This document shows positions 17,206-27,391 of a stretch of DNA of 64,000 bases, in pieces; position 1 is the stretch's first letter; each line of letters begins with the position of its first letter. This DNA comes from Proruminimicrobium sp963666965 (GTDB taxonomy: Bacteria; Elusimicrobiota; Endomicrobiia; Endomicrobiales; Endomicrobiaceae). The notes under the pieces were generated by a model. It was not told the origin of the DNA. It saw only the letters and a program-made list of their open reading frames with translations, and searched no databases. Position numbers and translations under genes: made by a program. The DNA lies in assembly GCA_963666965.1 (NCBI GenBank), contig OY762939.1, positions 1,550,001-1,614,000 of the forward strand. Direction: 5' to 3'.

Positions 17206-18834
17206 TTATTTATCCTCGACAGGTCTGCACAATTTATATCTTATTTGTCCTGAAATGCATTCAGGCTGGCACAAATCGTGAAAATCATTCTGCGCAAGTT
17301 TTCTTCTGTACAATTGCATATTTTTGCTGTTCCATAATTCAGCTAAAGAAAAATGATCGGTGCTTCCAAGCCATTTAGTGCACATTGCATAAGGTCTTGT
17401 CTGTCCCATATTATCAAGCAACAGCCTCTGCCACGGTGCATAACAAATCATTCTGTTATTGGCTTTTTTATTTTTTTCTTCATTTTCATGTTTTTTTTCG
17501 GTTTCTTCCTGTTTCTGCACAGTTGACTGAACACTTTCATTGCCTACAAAATCATCAACAAGCTCATGTTTGAAATTAATTTCTTTGCATCCGCAGTCCA
17601 CCGGCATCCAATTATTAAATCTTATTCCGTATTCCTTTGCCTTTATTTCCGCAGAAGGAATTGTTTTTCTCATATATTCAAAAGCTTTCTCATCTATAGG
17701 CTGAAAAATATTTTCTTCAGGATATCCTCTTATAGGATTTAATGTAATCGCCGTAAATTCATATTTTTTTGCAAATTCAACCATTTCTTCTATTTCCTTA
17801 TAGTTAGTTCGGCATATAACAGGATTATAATAAGTGTTAATTTTTGCACCTGTTGATTTTCTTACTTCTTTTATCAATTCCAAAACCTTACAAAGTTTGT
17901 CAAAACTGGCACCTCTTCTTATGTATTCATAACTTTCTTTTGTCGCTCCGTCTATTGACAATACAAGTTCGACATTTCCTCTGGCAATGATTTCAAGATT
18001 TTTTTCATTCAACAGCAATCCGTTTGTAAAGATTACCTGATTTAAATTCTTACATTTTACGCCCTCGGACAGCATATCCTCAAATCCGTTCATCAAAAAA
18101 ACTTCTCCGCCCTGCCAGCAGATATCTTCCATATACGGTAAAAGTTCAACTATTTCTTTAAGTATTCTGTCAGGCTCCTGCCACTTGCCTTCTCTCCATA
18201 TATCGCATATTCTGCAGCTTATGTTACATTTGTTCATTATCATGCCTATCATGGCTCTTGGCTTTGACTCTAAAATTTCTTTTCTCATGGAAATTTCATA
18301 TTCATTAAGGGCTTTATTATGAAGATATTTGTCACTTTTTATTCTGCTGTCTTCAATCATTCTTTTGAATATATCTGCTGATTCCTTATCCTGCCCCGCT
18401 TCTCTGTATGCAATGCCAAGCTCAAAATTTGTCATTATATCTTCTTTTGCAAGCTGGTAGGCCTTATCAATATTAAATAAAGCCTGGTCTAAATCTCCCA
18501 TTGCTTCATGAAGTCTTCCTATTTCTTTAAAAACAGAAACGTTGCTTTTTATTTTGTTCGTAAATTTATTATAGTATTTCATCGCAAGTTCATTTCGTCT
18601 TTGTCTTTGATATATCCTTGCAAGCTCTAAATCAGCCTCATGAATATTGGAGTCGGATTCTAAAACTTTCTTATAAAGGTTTTCAGCTTCATTGTCATTG
18701 CCTTGTATTATTTTGATTTTTGCAAGTTCAAAAACGGCATACTTGTCATCTATGGCTGCAAGCAGCGTTTCAGCTTCCTTTAATTTATTTTCACTTATTA
18801 ATTTTTTTGCAGCTTCTATTTTTTCACGATTCAT
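17206..18834 (-). CDS. TPR-radical SAM/SPASM protein
   Basis: 542 residues. Residues 1 to about 160 are TPR repeats; the [4Fe-4S] motif NKCNISCRIC (C-x3-C-x2-C) is near residue 200, followed by ICWQGGEVFL (GGE, SAM amino-group contact). A K/E/N-rich linker at about 420-445 leads to a SPASM-type C-terminal Cys set starting CYAPWQRLLLD and ending LCQPEC, which in this superfamily holds auxiliary Fe-S clusters. Start: ATG at 18834 with GGAG 6 nt upstream, overlapping the previous stop by one nt. Last gene of the array. It resembles the next three genes upstream; substrate unknown. Confidence 0.85.
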   Translation of the reverse strand: MNREKIEAAKKLISENKLKEAETLLAAIDDKYAVFELAKIKIIQGNDNEAENLYKKVLESDSNIHEADLELARIYQRQRRNELAMKYYNKFTNKIKSNVSVFKEIGRLHEAMGDLDQALFNIDKAYQLAKEDIMTNFELGIAYREAGQDKESADIFKRMIEDSRIKSDKYLHNKALNEYEISMRKEILESKPRAMIGMIMNKCNISCRICDIWREGKWQEPDRILKEIVELLPYMEDICWQGGEVFLMNGFEDMLSEGVKCKNLNQVIFTNGLLLNEKNLEIIARGNVELVLSIDGATKESYEYIRRGASFDKLCKVLELIKEVRKSTGAKINTYYNPVICRTNYKEIEEMVEFAKKYEFTAITLNPIRGYPEENIFQPIDEKAFEYMRKTIPSAEIKAKEYGIRFNNWMPVDCGCKEINFKHELVDDFVGNESVQSTVQKQEETEKKHENEEKNKKANNRMICYAPWQRLLLDNMGQTRPYAMCTKWLGSTDHFSLAELWNSKNMQLYRRKLAQNDFHDLCQPECISGQIRYKLCRPVEDK

Positions 18835-19901
18835 CAAATTCTCCTCATATTTTCAGGCACATTCCCTTTTATACACTCAATACTGCATATGTCCGGCGCA
18901 GATTGTAAAATTTTACTGCGGTATTGCTGCATTTTTTCATTATTCCAAATATCCATTATCGAATTGTCCATAACAGAACCGACATTTGTCATACACAAAC
19001 ATCCGGGTCTTACTTCTCCGCCCGGATCAATATTAAGCTGCTGCCACGGAAGATAACAAAGAAGCTTATCTTCCATCACTTTTTGCTGTGCATCAGACTG
19101 GTTGACTTGAATTTCAACAGATTCACTGTTAATTTCATTTTTTTCTTTATTATGAATTTGCACCGGCAGAGAATGCATAAAATTTATACCGTATTGTCCG
19201 CTTTTATGAATAACTTTTTTTATTTTTTCAGATACTGTCGCCAAAATTTCAGGTTCGTCCTTTATAAAAATATTCTCGGGGATATCCTGTCCGCCGTATA
19301 TAGGCATCATATACATGGAATTAAATCCGTATTTTTTTGCAAAATCCATAAATTCTTCAATTTTTTCATAATTGGATCTCATAACAACCGTATGCATCTT
19401 AAGAATAAGCTTTGAATTTTTCTTATTCCGTACCTCATTTAATTTTTCTAAATTTTTTATTAAAACATCAAATTTTGAACCATATCTTATTTTTTCATAA
19501 GTCAATTTATCAAGCCCGTCGATAGAAACAGTCAATTCAATGTTTGCTTCCGTAAGAAGATCTATCCATTTATCGTTTAATAACATTCCGTTTGTTACTA
19601 TTGTCTGCATTAATTGTTTATTTTTCAATGATTCCAGAAAAAGATTTTCAAAATAATCTAAAAACAACACTTCTCCGCCCTGCCAGCTGATACTCGTCAT
19701 GTAAGGCAGAAGAGATTTGATTTCTTCTATTGTCCGTTGCGGAATATCCCATGTTCTTTTTACTACTTCACACATAATGCATTTTGAATTACATCTTGTC
19801 GACAATGTAACTATTAATCTTGTCGGATACGACTGCAAAACCGTCTCTCCGTCTTTGATCTCCTGATTATTTAATATCAAATTACCTGTAGCTTGATTCA
19901 T
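18834..19901 (-). CDS. Radical SAM/SPASM protein (no TPR)
   Basis: 355 residues from the ATG at 19901, which has GGAG 5 nt upstream (an in-frame TTG at 19919 does not). Cluster motif STRCNSKCIMC at residues 37-44, then ISWQGGEVLFLDYF. A Q/E/N-rich linker (about 265-290) precedes the SPASM block LCYLPWQQLNID...CLCM...CSIEC. Clearly paralogous to its neighbours at 17,206 and 19,910 but lacking their N-terminal TPRs. The family includes peptide-modifying and sugar-modifying enzymes; this one is unassigned. Confidence 0.85.
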   Translation of the reverse strand: MNQATGNLILNNQEIKDGETVLQSYPTRLIVTLSTRCNSKCIMCEVVKRTWDIPQRTIEEIKSLLPYMTSISWQGGEVLFLDYFENLFLESLKNKQLMQTIVTNGMLLNDKWIDLLTEANIELTVSIDGLDKLTYEKIRYGSKFDVLIKNLEKLNEVRNKKNSKLILKMHTVVMRSNYEKIEEFMDFAKKYGFNSMYMMPIYGGQDIPENIFIKDEPEILATVSEKIKKVIHKSGQYGINFMHSLPVQIHNKEKNEINSESVEIQVNQSDAQQKVMEDKLLCYLPWQQLNIDPGGEVRPGCLCMTNVGSVMDNSIMDIWNNEKMQQYRSKILQSAPDICSIECIKGNVPENMRRI

Positions 19902-19909
19902 AAAGACTC

Positions 19910-21520
19910 CTACCAGCAAACAAATTTTTTATGTTCTTCTGACACTATATTGTTTTTACATGAATCACAACACAATTGCTGATTGAATTTTAATAATTGT
20001 TCTCTGTACTGCCTCATAAAATCATTATTCCAAACAGCATCAAAATCTCTGCATTCATGAATATTTCCGACACTTTTCATACACATACATTCTGGCTTTA
20101 TTTCACCTTCAACAGTTGTTGCAATCTGTTTCCAAGGTCTAAAACAAATAGGCGCGGGCAATGTTTGCGTTGAAACTAAATCATCATTTTTTTGACATAA
20201 ATCTATTTTGGCTCCTTCATGATGATCAGAAACAATATTTTGTTTTTCCTGCAATATTAGGTCTATATTACCGAGCAAATTAATGACTTTAATTTTATTT
20301 TTTAAAGCTTTTTCAAGAGCGTTTTTTAAAATTTTATTTATTTTATTCAGTTCGTCTGTTGTTTTGCCGGCAAAATCATATTTTTTACTATCTTCCATAA
20401 TTAAAGGCGATAAAACCATAATATTCAATCCGTATCTGACTGCAAAATCAACCATTTTATCCAAAGTATAAATATTTTCATCCGATACCGTAGTTCTCAT
20501 TGTCACAGTAATATTAGAGTTATTTTTTTGCCTGGCTTGCTTTACAAGATCCAAATTTTCAAGCAAAGTTTCAAATCTTGCTCCGCACCTTAATCTTTCA
20601 TATATATTTTTTTCAATGCTGTCTATCGATATTGTTAAATCCAAGTGGTTAGCAGATGCAAACAGATTTGCCCAATGCGCATTAATCAGTAATCCGTTTG
20701 TAATTATAATCTGTTTTAAATGTGTATTTTTGCTTGCCGCCAAAAATAATTTCTCAAAATCCTTATATAAAAAAACTTCGCCGCCCTGCCACGTAATCAG
20801 CTCCAAATTACTTAGATTATCAAGTATATATTTTTTAAAATTATCGGAAATTTCCCATACATTAGCCTGATTGACCGTAGCGCACATCGGACATTTGAGA
20901 TTGCACTTGTTTGTCAACATAATAAGCATAATTCTTGGTTTAGAAAGCAACTCTATTTTTTCCCCGGCTATTTCGAGTTCATTCAAAAACAAATTATTAT
21001 AAAATACGTCATTTTTTATTTCTTCTTTCCTCAAATATTGAACGGCAAAATCCGCGGCTTTTGTTTTTTGGCCCAGAAAATTATAAATTTGCAGTAATTT
21101 TGCCGCAGCATTTATATTTCTCTTATCCGTTTCTATATATTTTTCGTAGAATTTGACAGACTCTTTATATTTTTTTTCAAAAAACAAAGTTTCCGCTATA
21201 TCAAATAAAATTTTACTGTCTTTAATAACAATATTTCCTGAAATAAAATCAAACAATTCTTCTATTCTGCCGCTTTCTTTATACGATTTGATCAGTATAT
21301 CTAAGGCATCGTTCTTATTTGCAAACTTTTTATTTACGGACAATAAAACTTCTATCGCCTTATCAAATTGTTTCAAGATATATAAAGTCTTTGCATATTC
21401 AAAAGCTATATCATAGTCATCCAAATTTAAAATGTCCTCGAGCATTTTCAATGCCGCGGCATAATTGGCATTTTCAATTTCTTTTTTTATATGTTCCAAA
21501 GATAAAATTTTATCTTCCAA
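19910..21520 (-). CDS. TPR-radical SAM/SPASM protein
   Basis: 536 residues. N-terminal TPR-like helices (to about 165), then TNKCNLKCPMC near residue 205 and ITWQGGEVFLYKDF. The SPASM part begins ICFRPWKQIATTVEG after a polar linker and ends LCCDSCKNN. The start is probably TTG at 21520, one nt beyond the previous stop, with GGGAG 8 nt upstream; there is no suitable ATG. Paralogue of the 17,206 and 21,522 genes. Confidence 0.83.
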   Translation of the reverse strand: MEDKILSLEHIKKEIENANYAAALKMLEDILNLDDYDIAFEYAKTLYILKQFDKAIEVLLSVNKKFANKNDALDILIKSYKESGRIEELFDFISGNIVIKDSKILFDIAETLFFEKKYKESVKFYEKYIETDKRNINAAAKLLQIYNFLGQKTKAADFAVQYLRKEEIKNDVFYNNLFLNELEIAGEKIELLSKPRIMLIMLTNKCNLKCPMCATVNQANVWEISDNFKKYILDNLSNLELITWQGGEVFLYKDFEKLFLAASKNTHLKQIIITNGLLINAHWANLFASANHLDLTISIDSIEKNIYERLRCGARFETLLENLDLVKQARQKNNSNITVTMRTTVSDENIYTLDKMVDFAVRYGLNIMVLSPLIMEDSKKYDFAGKTTDELNKINKILKNALEKALKNKIKVINLLGNIDLILQEKQNIVSDHHEGAKIDLCQKNDDLVSTQTLPAPICFRPWKQIATTVEGEIKPECMCMKSVGNIHECRDFDAVWNNDFMRQYREQLLKFNQQLCCDSCKNNIVSEEHKKFVCW

Positions 21521-21521
21521 T

Positions 21522-23324
21522 TCACCATCTCCCTGTACATTCTGTTCTGCAACTGTCTTCAGTAAATTTTTTGTCTATCATTCTTTGTCTGTATTCCTGC
21601 GCAACTGCGCTATTCCATATTTCATTTATTGAATTTTCATAAATATTGCCTATACTTCTTACACAGGAACCGGTCAGTATTACATTGCCGTCATCGCATA
21701 TCATCATATAATTCCAAGGCATTTTACAGCAAACTCTGTTTACAGGCGCTATTGCATCCTTCGGTATTTCTTCATTAATTTTAACATCTTTATTTTCTTC
21801 AATTTTATTATTTTCAGGTTCTGAAGGACTCTCGCTTTTTTTTGAAATAATATCCTCAAAACTTTCATCGCCGCACGGCAGCAACACATCTAAATCAATG
21901 TTATATTCTTTTGCTCTCTGTTTCAAAACCGGTATCGCTTTATAAACATATTTGAGGGCTTCGTCATCTCTTGTTTCACCGTAAAATATATTCTCATTAG
22001 GAGCTGTGTCAAAATGCAAAGCCATAAGAGACAGCTGGTTAAATCCTTCATTTTTTGCAAGTTCAAGCAAATCATAAATTTGTCTGTAATTTGTTTTCAT
22101 TATAACGGCATTCATTCTGATATCTTTCTTTACTCCGTATTTCTTTTTTGTTTCCATTGTTAATCTTACATTTTCAAGCAGTTTTTCAAAATTTGATCCC
22201 TGTCTTATCTCTTCATACACCTCTTTGGTAACGCCGTCTATAGAAAATGTCAACTCCGAATTTTCTGTGCTTATGATTTTTTCTATCCATTTTTTATTCA
22301 AAGCGATTCCGTTTGTTATGACCTGCTGTTTCAAATTGCTCCATTTCCCGGCTTCATCAAACATTTCTTCAAAATGTTTATACAAAAAAACTTCGCCGCC
22401 AAGCCATACAAGCCTTTCCAGATACGGATAATTATCCATAACTTCTTTTGCTGTTTTGTAGGGCAAATCCCATTTATTATGCCATAATCCGCATGTTTTG
22501 CATCTGATATTGCATCTTGACGTAACAGTAACCCACAATCTTTTCATCTTCGATTTAAGAACAGTTTTTCTCTGCAATATTTCTATTTCATTTAAAATGG
22601 TATCCTGATCGAACTGATTCGACGGAGTAAGCGCCAGAGCTTTTTTTCCGGCTTCATCTGATTTTTCATCCTGTTTTGTAAGATAATATAATTCAACCAG
22701 TTTTAAATATATATATTTGTCTTTTTTATTTTCTGCAATTTTCTCAAAGCAATCTATAGCTTTTATATATTCTCCCTTTAAAAAATATATTTCGGCAAGT
22801 TCGGCATAAACGTCTTCGCTGTATTCATCAATATCCAGCAAAGTATTAAATATCTCTATGGCCTTGGTTAAATATCCGCTCGCTCTGTTTAATTTTGCCT
22901 TAAACAACCGCAATTCCAAAGTTGAAATATCCGACAAACCTGCTTTGTCTATTAATACGGAAGCCTGCTCCAAATCATTTTTAGCAAATGCAATTTTAAT
23001 AAGTTCAATATAAAACACCGCTTTTCCTGTTTTTACCGCTAATTCGTTTAACAATTGTTCCGCTTTTTCATAGTTATTTGATAAACACGCCGTATGCGAT
23101 AATTCTTTTACCGCATCGTAGCGTTGATTATTGTGCTTAACAAGTTCTATAAAACAATCTATTGCCTTTACGGGAACATTTGACATTTTATAACTCTTAC
23201 CGATTTCAAATACGGCAGTTTCATAGTAATGCGGATTTTTTTTCAATTCTTCAAATAACTGAATTGACTTTTCATATTCTTTGTTATTTTGATATTCATA
23301 CGCCTGATTTAAAAGTGTATCCAT
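21522..23324 (-). CDS. TPR-radical SAM/SPASM protein
   Basis: 600 residues, the longest TPR domain of the set (about residues 1-235, roughly six to seven TPRs). The cluster motif TSRCNIRCKTC is near residue 271, followed by LVWLGGEVFLYKHF, where the other members have WQGGEV. A very polar E/K/N/P-rich linker (about 505-540) leads to VCCKMPWNYMMICDDGN and ends SCRTECTGRW. The ATG at 23324 overlaps the preceding stop by one nt (TAATG), with GGAG 8 nt upstream. Confidence 0.84.
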   Translation of the reverse strand: MDTLLNQAYEYQNNKEYEKSIQLFEELKKNPHYYETAVFEIGKSYKMSNVPVKAIDCFIELVKHNNQRYDAVKELSHTACLSNNYEKAEQLLNELAVKTGKAVFYIELIKIAFAKNDLEQASVLIDKAGLSDISTLELRLFKAKLNRASGYLTKAIEIFNTLLDIDEYSEDVYAELAEIYFLKGEYIKAIDCFEKIAENKKDKYIYLKLVELYYLTKQDEKSDEAGKKALALTPSNQFDQDTILNEIEILQRKTVLKSKMKRLWVTVTSRCNIRCKTCGLWHNKWDLPYKTAKEVMDNYPYLERLVWLGGEVFLYKHFEEMFDEAGKWSNLKQQVITNGIALNKKWIEKIISTENSELTFSIDGVTKEVYEEIRQGSNFEKLLENVRLTMETKKKYGVKKDIRMNAVIMKTNYRQIYDLLELAKNEGFNQLSLMALHFDTAPNENIFYGETRDDEALKYVYKAIPVLKQRAKEYNIDLDVLLPCGDESFEDIISKKSESPSEPENNKIEENKDVKINEEIPKDAIAPVNRVCCKMPWNYMMICDDGNVILTGSCVRSIGNIYENSINEIWNSAVAQEYRQRMIDKKFTEDSCRTECTGRW

Positions 23325-24841
23325 TATTTATTCTCCGCAATTTCTGTTTCCCAATCATCCATCCACGTATGAAGCCATCTCGGCTCTTCGCCGGGCACCA
23401 TACATCTCCAGCAACGGCATTTCTTGATATCGTAACATTTCTCGGCTGTTTCAAGCAATTTTAACGTTTTATCAAACAAATTTCCCAAATATGTATTGCC
23501 GTCATAAGCACAGCATCTGTAAACATTTCCGTTCGGATAAATTCTGGCATACATTCTTCCCATTTCGCATAATTTAAACTCATTATTCTTTTTATTTTCT
23601 TTCTGTTCAGCTATTTTTTTATTTTCACCGTCGACAATTTGTTCTTCTGTCAATTTCATATTATTTGCTTTTTCTTTTGCCGTTTTATAATTACCCTTTC
23701 TTTCGGCTCTCCAGCTCAATTCTGTAATGCTTTTATAATCGGTATTATAAATAATATTTTTCTGTTCCTGCGTATATGCCGCCGGATACTGTATATCATC
23801 ATAAAACCCCGAATAAGGATGTATAATGAACGGAATTCCCAAATCATGCTCTATTATTTTTTTTGCAATAGGAATATTATTTATAAAATCGGGATAAGCC
23901 ACATAAGAAACAACCGTTTTATACCCGTGTTTTTTCAAATATTCAAGTTTTTTTACAAATTCTTCCAGTCCTGCGTACTCGCAATGAAGACTTGCGTCTA
24001 TCTTTACTCTTTCAGGATTTGCATCAGCACAAAATTTTTCAACATCAAAAGATAGATTCGTGTTGATTTGAAGTTTATGTATTTTTTGCAAATCTCTGAT
24101 AATATCGTAAAAATCAGGATATATTGTAGGTTCGCCGCCGTCAAGCCTGATTCTGCACATGCCGTACTTATCGTATACAAAACTCCAGCTGTCTATAATC
24201 TGCTGTTTTGAAGGATATGCCGCCTTATTATTTTTATTATTATCAAATGTTATGTCATGCGGTTTGGGAGCATAACAATAAGAACAGTTATAATTGCATT
24301 TATAATGCATACCCCATGTAAAAAAGACTCTGTACGGAGGAATCTCTCGTCTTGACTCTTCAACAGAAGTTATACTCTGTACAATTTTCTTTATTTTTTC
24401 ATTTTCTATATTTTTTATTTTTCTGTAAGTTTCACCGGCTCCGTGTCCGTCGGGAATAAATCTCTGCTGAATAATTTTATCTGCATATAAAGATTCATCC
24501 GCATTTTTATTTTTCAGCACAGAATCTATAAATTCAACGGCTTTTTTATGATCGCCTTTTCTTGCATAAAGCTTTACAAGTTCATTTGCCGCAATATTAA
24601 CTTCGATTTCATCTTTTTTTAATAATTCTTCAAAAACAGATATTGCTTTGTCAAACTCGCCCAGCTCGGAATAAATATTTGCAAGTTCAAATTTAATTTC
24701 TGATGAGTTTTCAAGCAGATCGGGATTTTCATTAATTAATTCTTCGGCATCTCTAAACTGTTTTAATGTTCTGCACAGTTTAATTTTATCGATTAAATCA
24801 CCGGTATTTTCTGTGGTATATTTTATTTTATTATCTGACAT
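23324..24841 (-). CDS. TPR-radical SAM protein, tandem-paralogue group (member 1)
   Basis: 505 residues. TPR-like helices occupy about 1-130; the cluster motif YKCNYNCSYC is near residue 184, then RLDGGEPTIYPDFYDII. The rSAM half matches the six smaller genes that follow upstream (24,871-30,345) in its order of blocks: CNYxCxYC, GGEPxxYPxF, NLS, a His-containing strand, IPF/IHPYxG, YPAAYTxEQK, LCEMGRMYARIYPNG, and a C-terminal CxC. It ends KCRCWRCMVPGEEPRW. The only member of this group with a TPR domain. Function unknown. Confidence 0.83.
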   Translation of the reverse strand: MSDNKIKYTTENTGDLIDKIKLCRTLKQFRDAEELINENPDLLENSSEIKFELANIYSELGEFDKAISVFEELLKKDEIEVNIAANELVKLYARKGDHKKAVEFIDSVLKNKNADESLYADKIIQQRFIPDGHGAGETYRKIKNIENEKIKKIVQSITSVEESRREIPPYRVFFTWGMHYKCNYNCSYCYAPKPHDITFDNNKNNKAAYPSKQQIIDSWSFVYDKYGMCRIRLDGGEPTIYPDFYDIIRDLQKIHKLQINTNLSFDVEKFCADANPERVKIDASLHCEYAGLEEFVKKLEYLKKHGYKTVVSYVAYPDFINNIPIAKKIIEHDLGIPFIIHPYSGFYDDIQYPAAYTQEQKNIIYNTDYKSITELSWRAERKGNYKTAKEKANNMKLTEEQIVDGENKKIAEQKENKKNNEFKLCEMGRMYARIYPNGNVYRCCAYDGNTYLGNLFDKTLKLLETAEKCYDIKKCRCWRCMVPGEEPRWLHTWMDDWETEIAENK

Positions 24842-24870
24842 AAACCATCCAATCAGTTATGAATACTGTT

Positions 24871-25671
24871 TTATTTATCATCTTTTATTATCCACTGTGA
24901 TTCTATCGGACAATATTCTTTATCACATTTTACATATTCTTTCATTAAAGTGAAGTTTAAGTCTGTTATCTTCCCGACAATCCCGTCTTTATATTGGCTG
25001 CATCTGTCAACACTGGCATCAACTCTTATTACGGCATAATCGGCGCCTGCTCTGCAAAATTTGCCTTTAGGCGACATATTCTGCAGCTGATAATCCAATT
25101 TTTCGGAACCTTTGTAAGGGCTCAATTCTTCAATTATTCTTTTTTCTTCATCAGAATTAAGCATAAATCCGTCGCCTCTCAAAGGAAGCGGAATAAGTTT
25201 TATCCCTTCTTCTTTAAGCATTTTGCTTCTCATAGGCATATCTTTTATCTGGTTCGGGAAACATACGTAATAAATCTGTCTGTCCGGCAGATAATCTTTT
25301 GCTGCAACCGCTTTTTTAAAAAAATCGTTAAAATCCGCAAACGAAGGATGAAAAGTCGGAGCTATTCTAAAATTATCGGGAGTAAATTTTGATATAAGTC
25401 TTGTAACATCCCAGGACAGATTTGTGCATATTTCAGGAAAATGCTTTGATGCAATAACTTCTATTAGTTCGTAAAAATTAGGATAAACAGAAGGTTCTCC
25501 TCCTGAAACATATATATGGCATTTGCCGTACATATCGTATATTCTGTTCCATATTTTGGCCCATTGTTCAGGCGTTAAAATAACGTCAAGTTCGGGATGA
25601 TCGTTCCAAACACCGCAGTATGGACAGCGGTAATTGCATCTATGACATAAATCCCATCCGAAAAATTTCAT
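24871..25671 (-). CDS. Radical SAM protein, tandem-paralogue group (member 2)
   Basis: 266 residues, the shortest of the group. Radical SAM cysteines at 12, 16 and 19 (HRCNYRCPYC); YVSGGEPSVYPNFYELI; APTFHPSFADF, the FHP block shared by the group. The C-terminal auxiliary part has FCRAGADYAVIR and KCDKEYCPIESQW: where relatives end with CPC this one has CPI, so one cysteine is missing. Separated by 29 nt from member 1 and 14 nt from member 3. Confidence 0.83.
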   Translation of the reverse strand: MKFFGWDLCHRCNYRCPYCGVWNDHPELDVILTPEQWAKIWNRIYDMYGKCHIYVSGGEPSVYPNFYELIEVIASKHFPEICTNLSWDVTRLISKFTPDNFRIAPTFHPSFADFNDFFKKAVAAKDYLPDRQIYYVCFPNQIKDMPMRSKMLKEEGIKLIPLPLRGDGFMLNSDEEKRIIEELSPYKGSEKLDYQLQNMSPKGKFCRAGADYAVIRVDASVDRCSQYKDGIVGKITDLNFTLMKEYVKCDKEYCPIESQWIIKDDK

Positions 25672-25685
25672 TTAAAGCCTCTGTT

Positions 25686-26537
25686 TTATTTTTTATCAAC
25701 CATCAAAAACGCCCATTCGTTGCATGGACAATGTTCGGAAGGACATAATCTCGGTTTATCCCAAAGTTTGAAATCCGAATCAAATATATTACCGATAATA
25801 ACCTGTTCTCCTTTCCAGCTGGCTCCGCCGCACGGCAATACTTCTCCGTCGGGATGAATAAGAGCGTAAGTATGTCCGGCATTGCATAATTTTCCCTTTG
25901 TAATCAAAGGTTCTGTTTGGAATTTTTCATCTCTTCTTTCTCCGATCGCTATTCCTATTATTTTTTTCTCTTCATCAGTATAGGAATCGGGATACTGTTT
26001 GCCGTTATATTCACCCCAGAAAGTAGATACTGAAAAATATATATCATTATCTTTAAATAGTTGTTTATATTTTGGGATATCGGCAATCTGCGGCGGATAC
26101 GACAAATATAAAACACCTATAGCCATTCCGTTTTGTCTTATTCTTTTTGCTTTTTCAAGAAACTCTTCAATCTTTCCAAACATAGGATGAAAAGTGCATC
26201 CCATTTTAAATCTCGTTTTAACTTTTTCTTCTTTACTGTTTATGATTTTATCCAAATTACCTGATAAATTAGTCATAATTGAAACGGTATGATAATTTAA
26301 AACTTCAAGTATAAAATCCGAAAATTGCGGATATATTGACGGCTCGCCGCCTGCAATTTCCAAGTGACATTCCCCGTATAAATCATATATTCTTTTCCAT
26401 ACGCTTATCAGTTTTTCAAGACCTGGATATACGCTTCTTTTGCCGAATTCATCCCACTTGCCGTGCCACCAGCAGTACGGGCATCTGTAATTGCAGCTCC
26501 AATGTAAATCCCATGAGAAACTTATTTTATTTTTCAT
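25686..26537 (-). CDS. Radical SAM protein, tandem-paralogue group (member 3)
   Basis: 283 residues. Cysteines 15, 19 and 22 (WSCNYRCPYCWWH); EIAGGEPSIYPQF; GCTFHPMFGKIEEF; then YNGKQYPDSYTDEEKKII, LCNAGHTYALIHPDGEVLPC and a C-terminal SEHCPCNEWAF. The last four or five cysteines resemble a SPASM/twitch auxiliary cluster but with a terminal CxC. Overlaps member 4 by 11 nt. Substrate unknown. Confidence 0.83.
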   Translation of the reverse strand: MKNKISFSWDLHWSCNYRCPYCWWHGKWDEFGKRSVYPGLEKLISVWKRIYDLYGECHLEIAGGEPSIYPQFSDFILEVLNYHTVSIMTNLSGNLDKIINSKEEKVKTRFKMGCTFHPMFGKIEEFLEKAKRIRQNGMAIGVLYLSYPPQIADIPKYKQLFKDNDIYFSVSTFWGEYNGKQYPDSYTDEEKKIIGIAIGERRDEKFQTEPLITKGKLCNAGHTYALIHPDGEVLPCGGASWKGEQVIIGNIFDSDFKLWDKPRLCPSEHCPCNEWAFLMVDKK

Positions 26538-27381
26538 TAACTATCCACCTGAATTCGCACGGACATTTGTCATGCCTGCATATCATAGGTTCGGTTCTCA
26601 TTGAAAATTTTTCATCGAGAATATTACCCAACAGATAATTGCCGCCCGTTTCTTTAAAATCGTGCGCGCACGGATAAACTGAACCGTCGCAGTCTACTCT
26701 TGCATACTGCTGGCCGGCTCTGCAGAGCTTATCTTTACTGTCGGCCTGTTCAACCTGTATATCTGCCCATTTCTGGTCTATTTCGGCTATATTTTTTGTA
26801 ACGCCGTATATAATTTCTTCTTCTTCTTTCGTAAAAGCGGCGGGATATTTTTTACCTTTAAAGATTCCTCTAAAAGGTATCGGAGTAAATCTTATATCCT
26901 TTGACAAAAATAATTCTTTTGCCTTAGGCATCAGGCTAAGCTGACTGGGATGAGTAACGTAATGAACCCTGCTGTTAACGTTATATTTTTTCAACACCAT
27001 CATTTTTTCAAAAAAATCATTAAGTTCGGCAAATATCGGATGAAAACTTGCTCCTATAAAAATCTTTGAGCAGTCCAGTTCGCTGACAAGTTTTTCAAGT
27101 TTTTCTTTGCTGTAAGACAGATTTGTGTCAAAAGAAACTTCGGCGAATTTATTCAGTTCAACAAGCAATTCGTGAAAATTAGGAAAAATCATCGGTTCGC
27201 CGCCGGTGATTATTATCTTTATATCACCGTATTTTTTATGAAGTCTCTTCCATGCGTCAACCCACTGCATATATGGAATTCTTACATTCTTTTTTTCAAC
27301 GTAATCCCAGTGTTCGGCAAAAAAACAGTAATAACATTTGTAATTGCATCTGTAATGTATAAGCCAGTCAAACTCTATCAT
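26527..27381 (-). CDS. Radical SAM protein, tandem-paralogue group (member 4)
   Basis: 284 residues. Cysteines 12, 16 and 19 (YRCNYKCYYCFF); ITGGEPMIFPNFHEL; GASFHPIFAELNDFF; FKGKKYPAAFTKEEEEII; LCRAGQQYARVDCDGSVYPC; end KCPCEFRWI. Same block order as its neighbours. Ends inside the start of the next downstream gene, suggesting coupled translation. Confidence 0.83.
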   Translation of the reverse strand: MIEFDWLIHYRCNYKCYYCFFAEHWDYVEKKNVRIPYMQWVDAWKRLHKKYGDIKIIITGGEPMIFPNFHELLVELNKFAEVSFDTNLSYSKEKLEKLVSELDCSKIFIGASFHPIFAELNDFFEKMMVLKKYNVNSRVHYVTHPSQLSLMPKAKELFLSKDIRFTPIPFRGIFKGKKYPAAFTKEEEEIIYGVTKNIAEIDQKWADIQVEQADSKDKLCRAGQQYARVDCDGSVYPCAHDFKETGGNYLLGNILDEKFSMRTEPMICRHDKCPCEFRWIVNEK

Positions 27382-27391
27382 ATCTTTTCCT

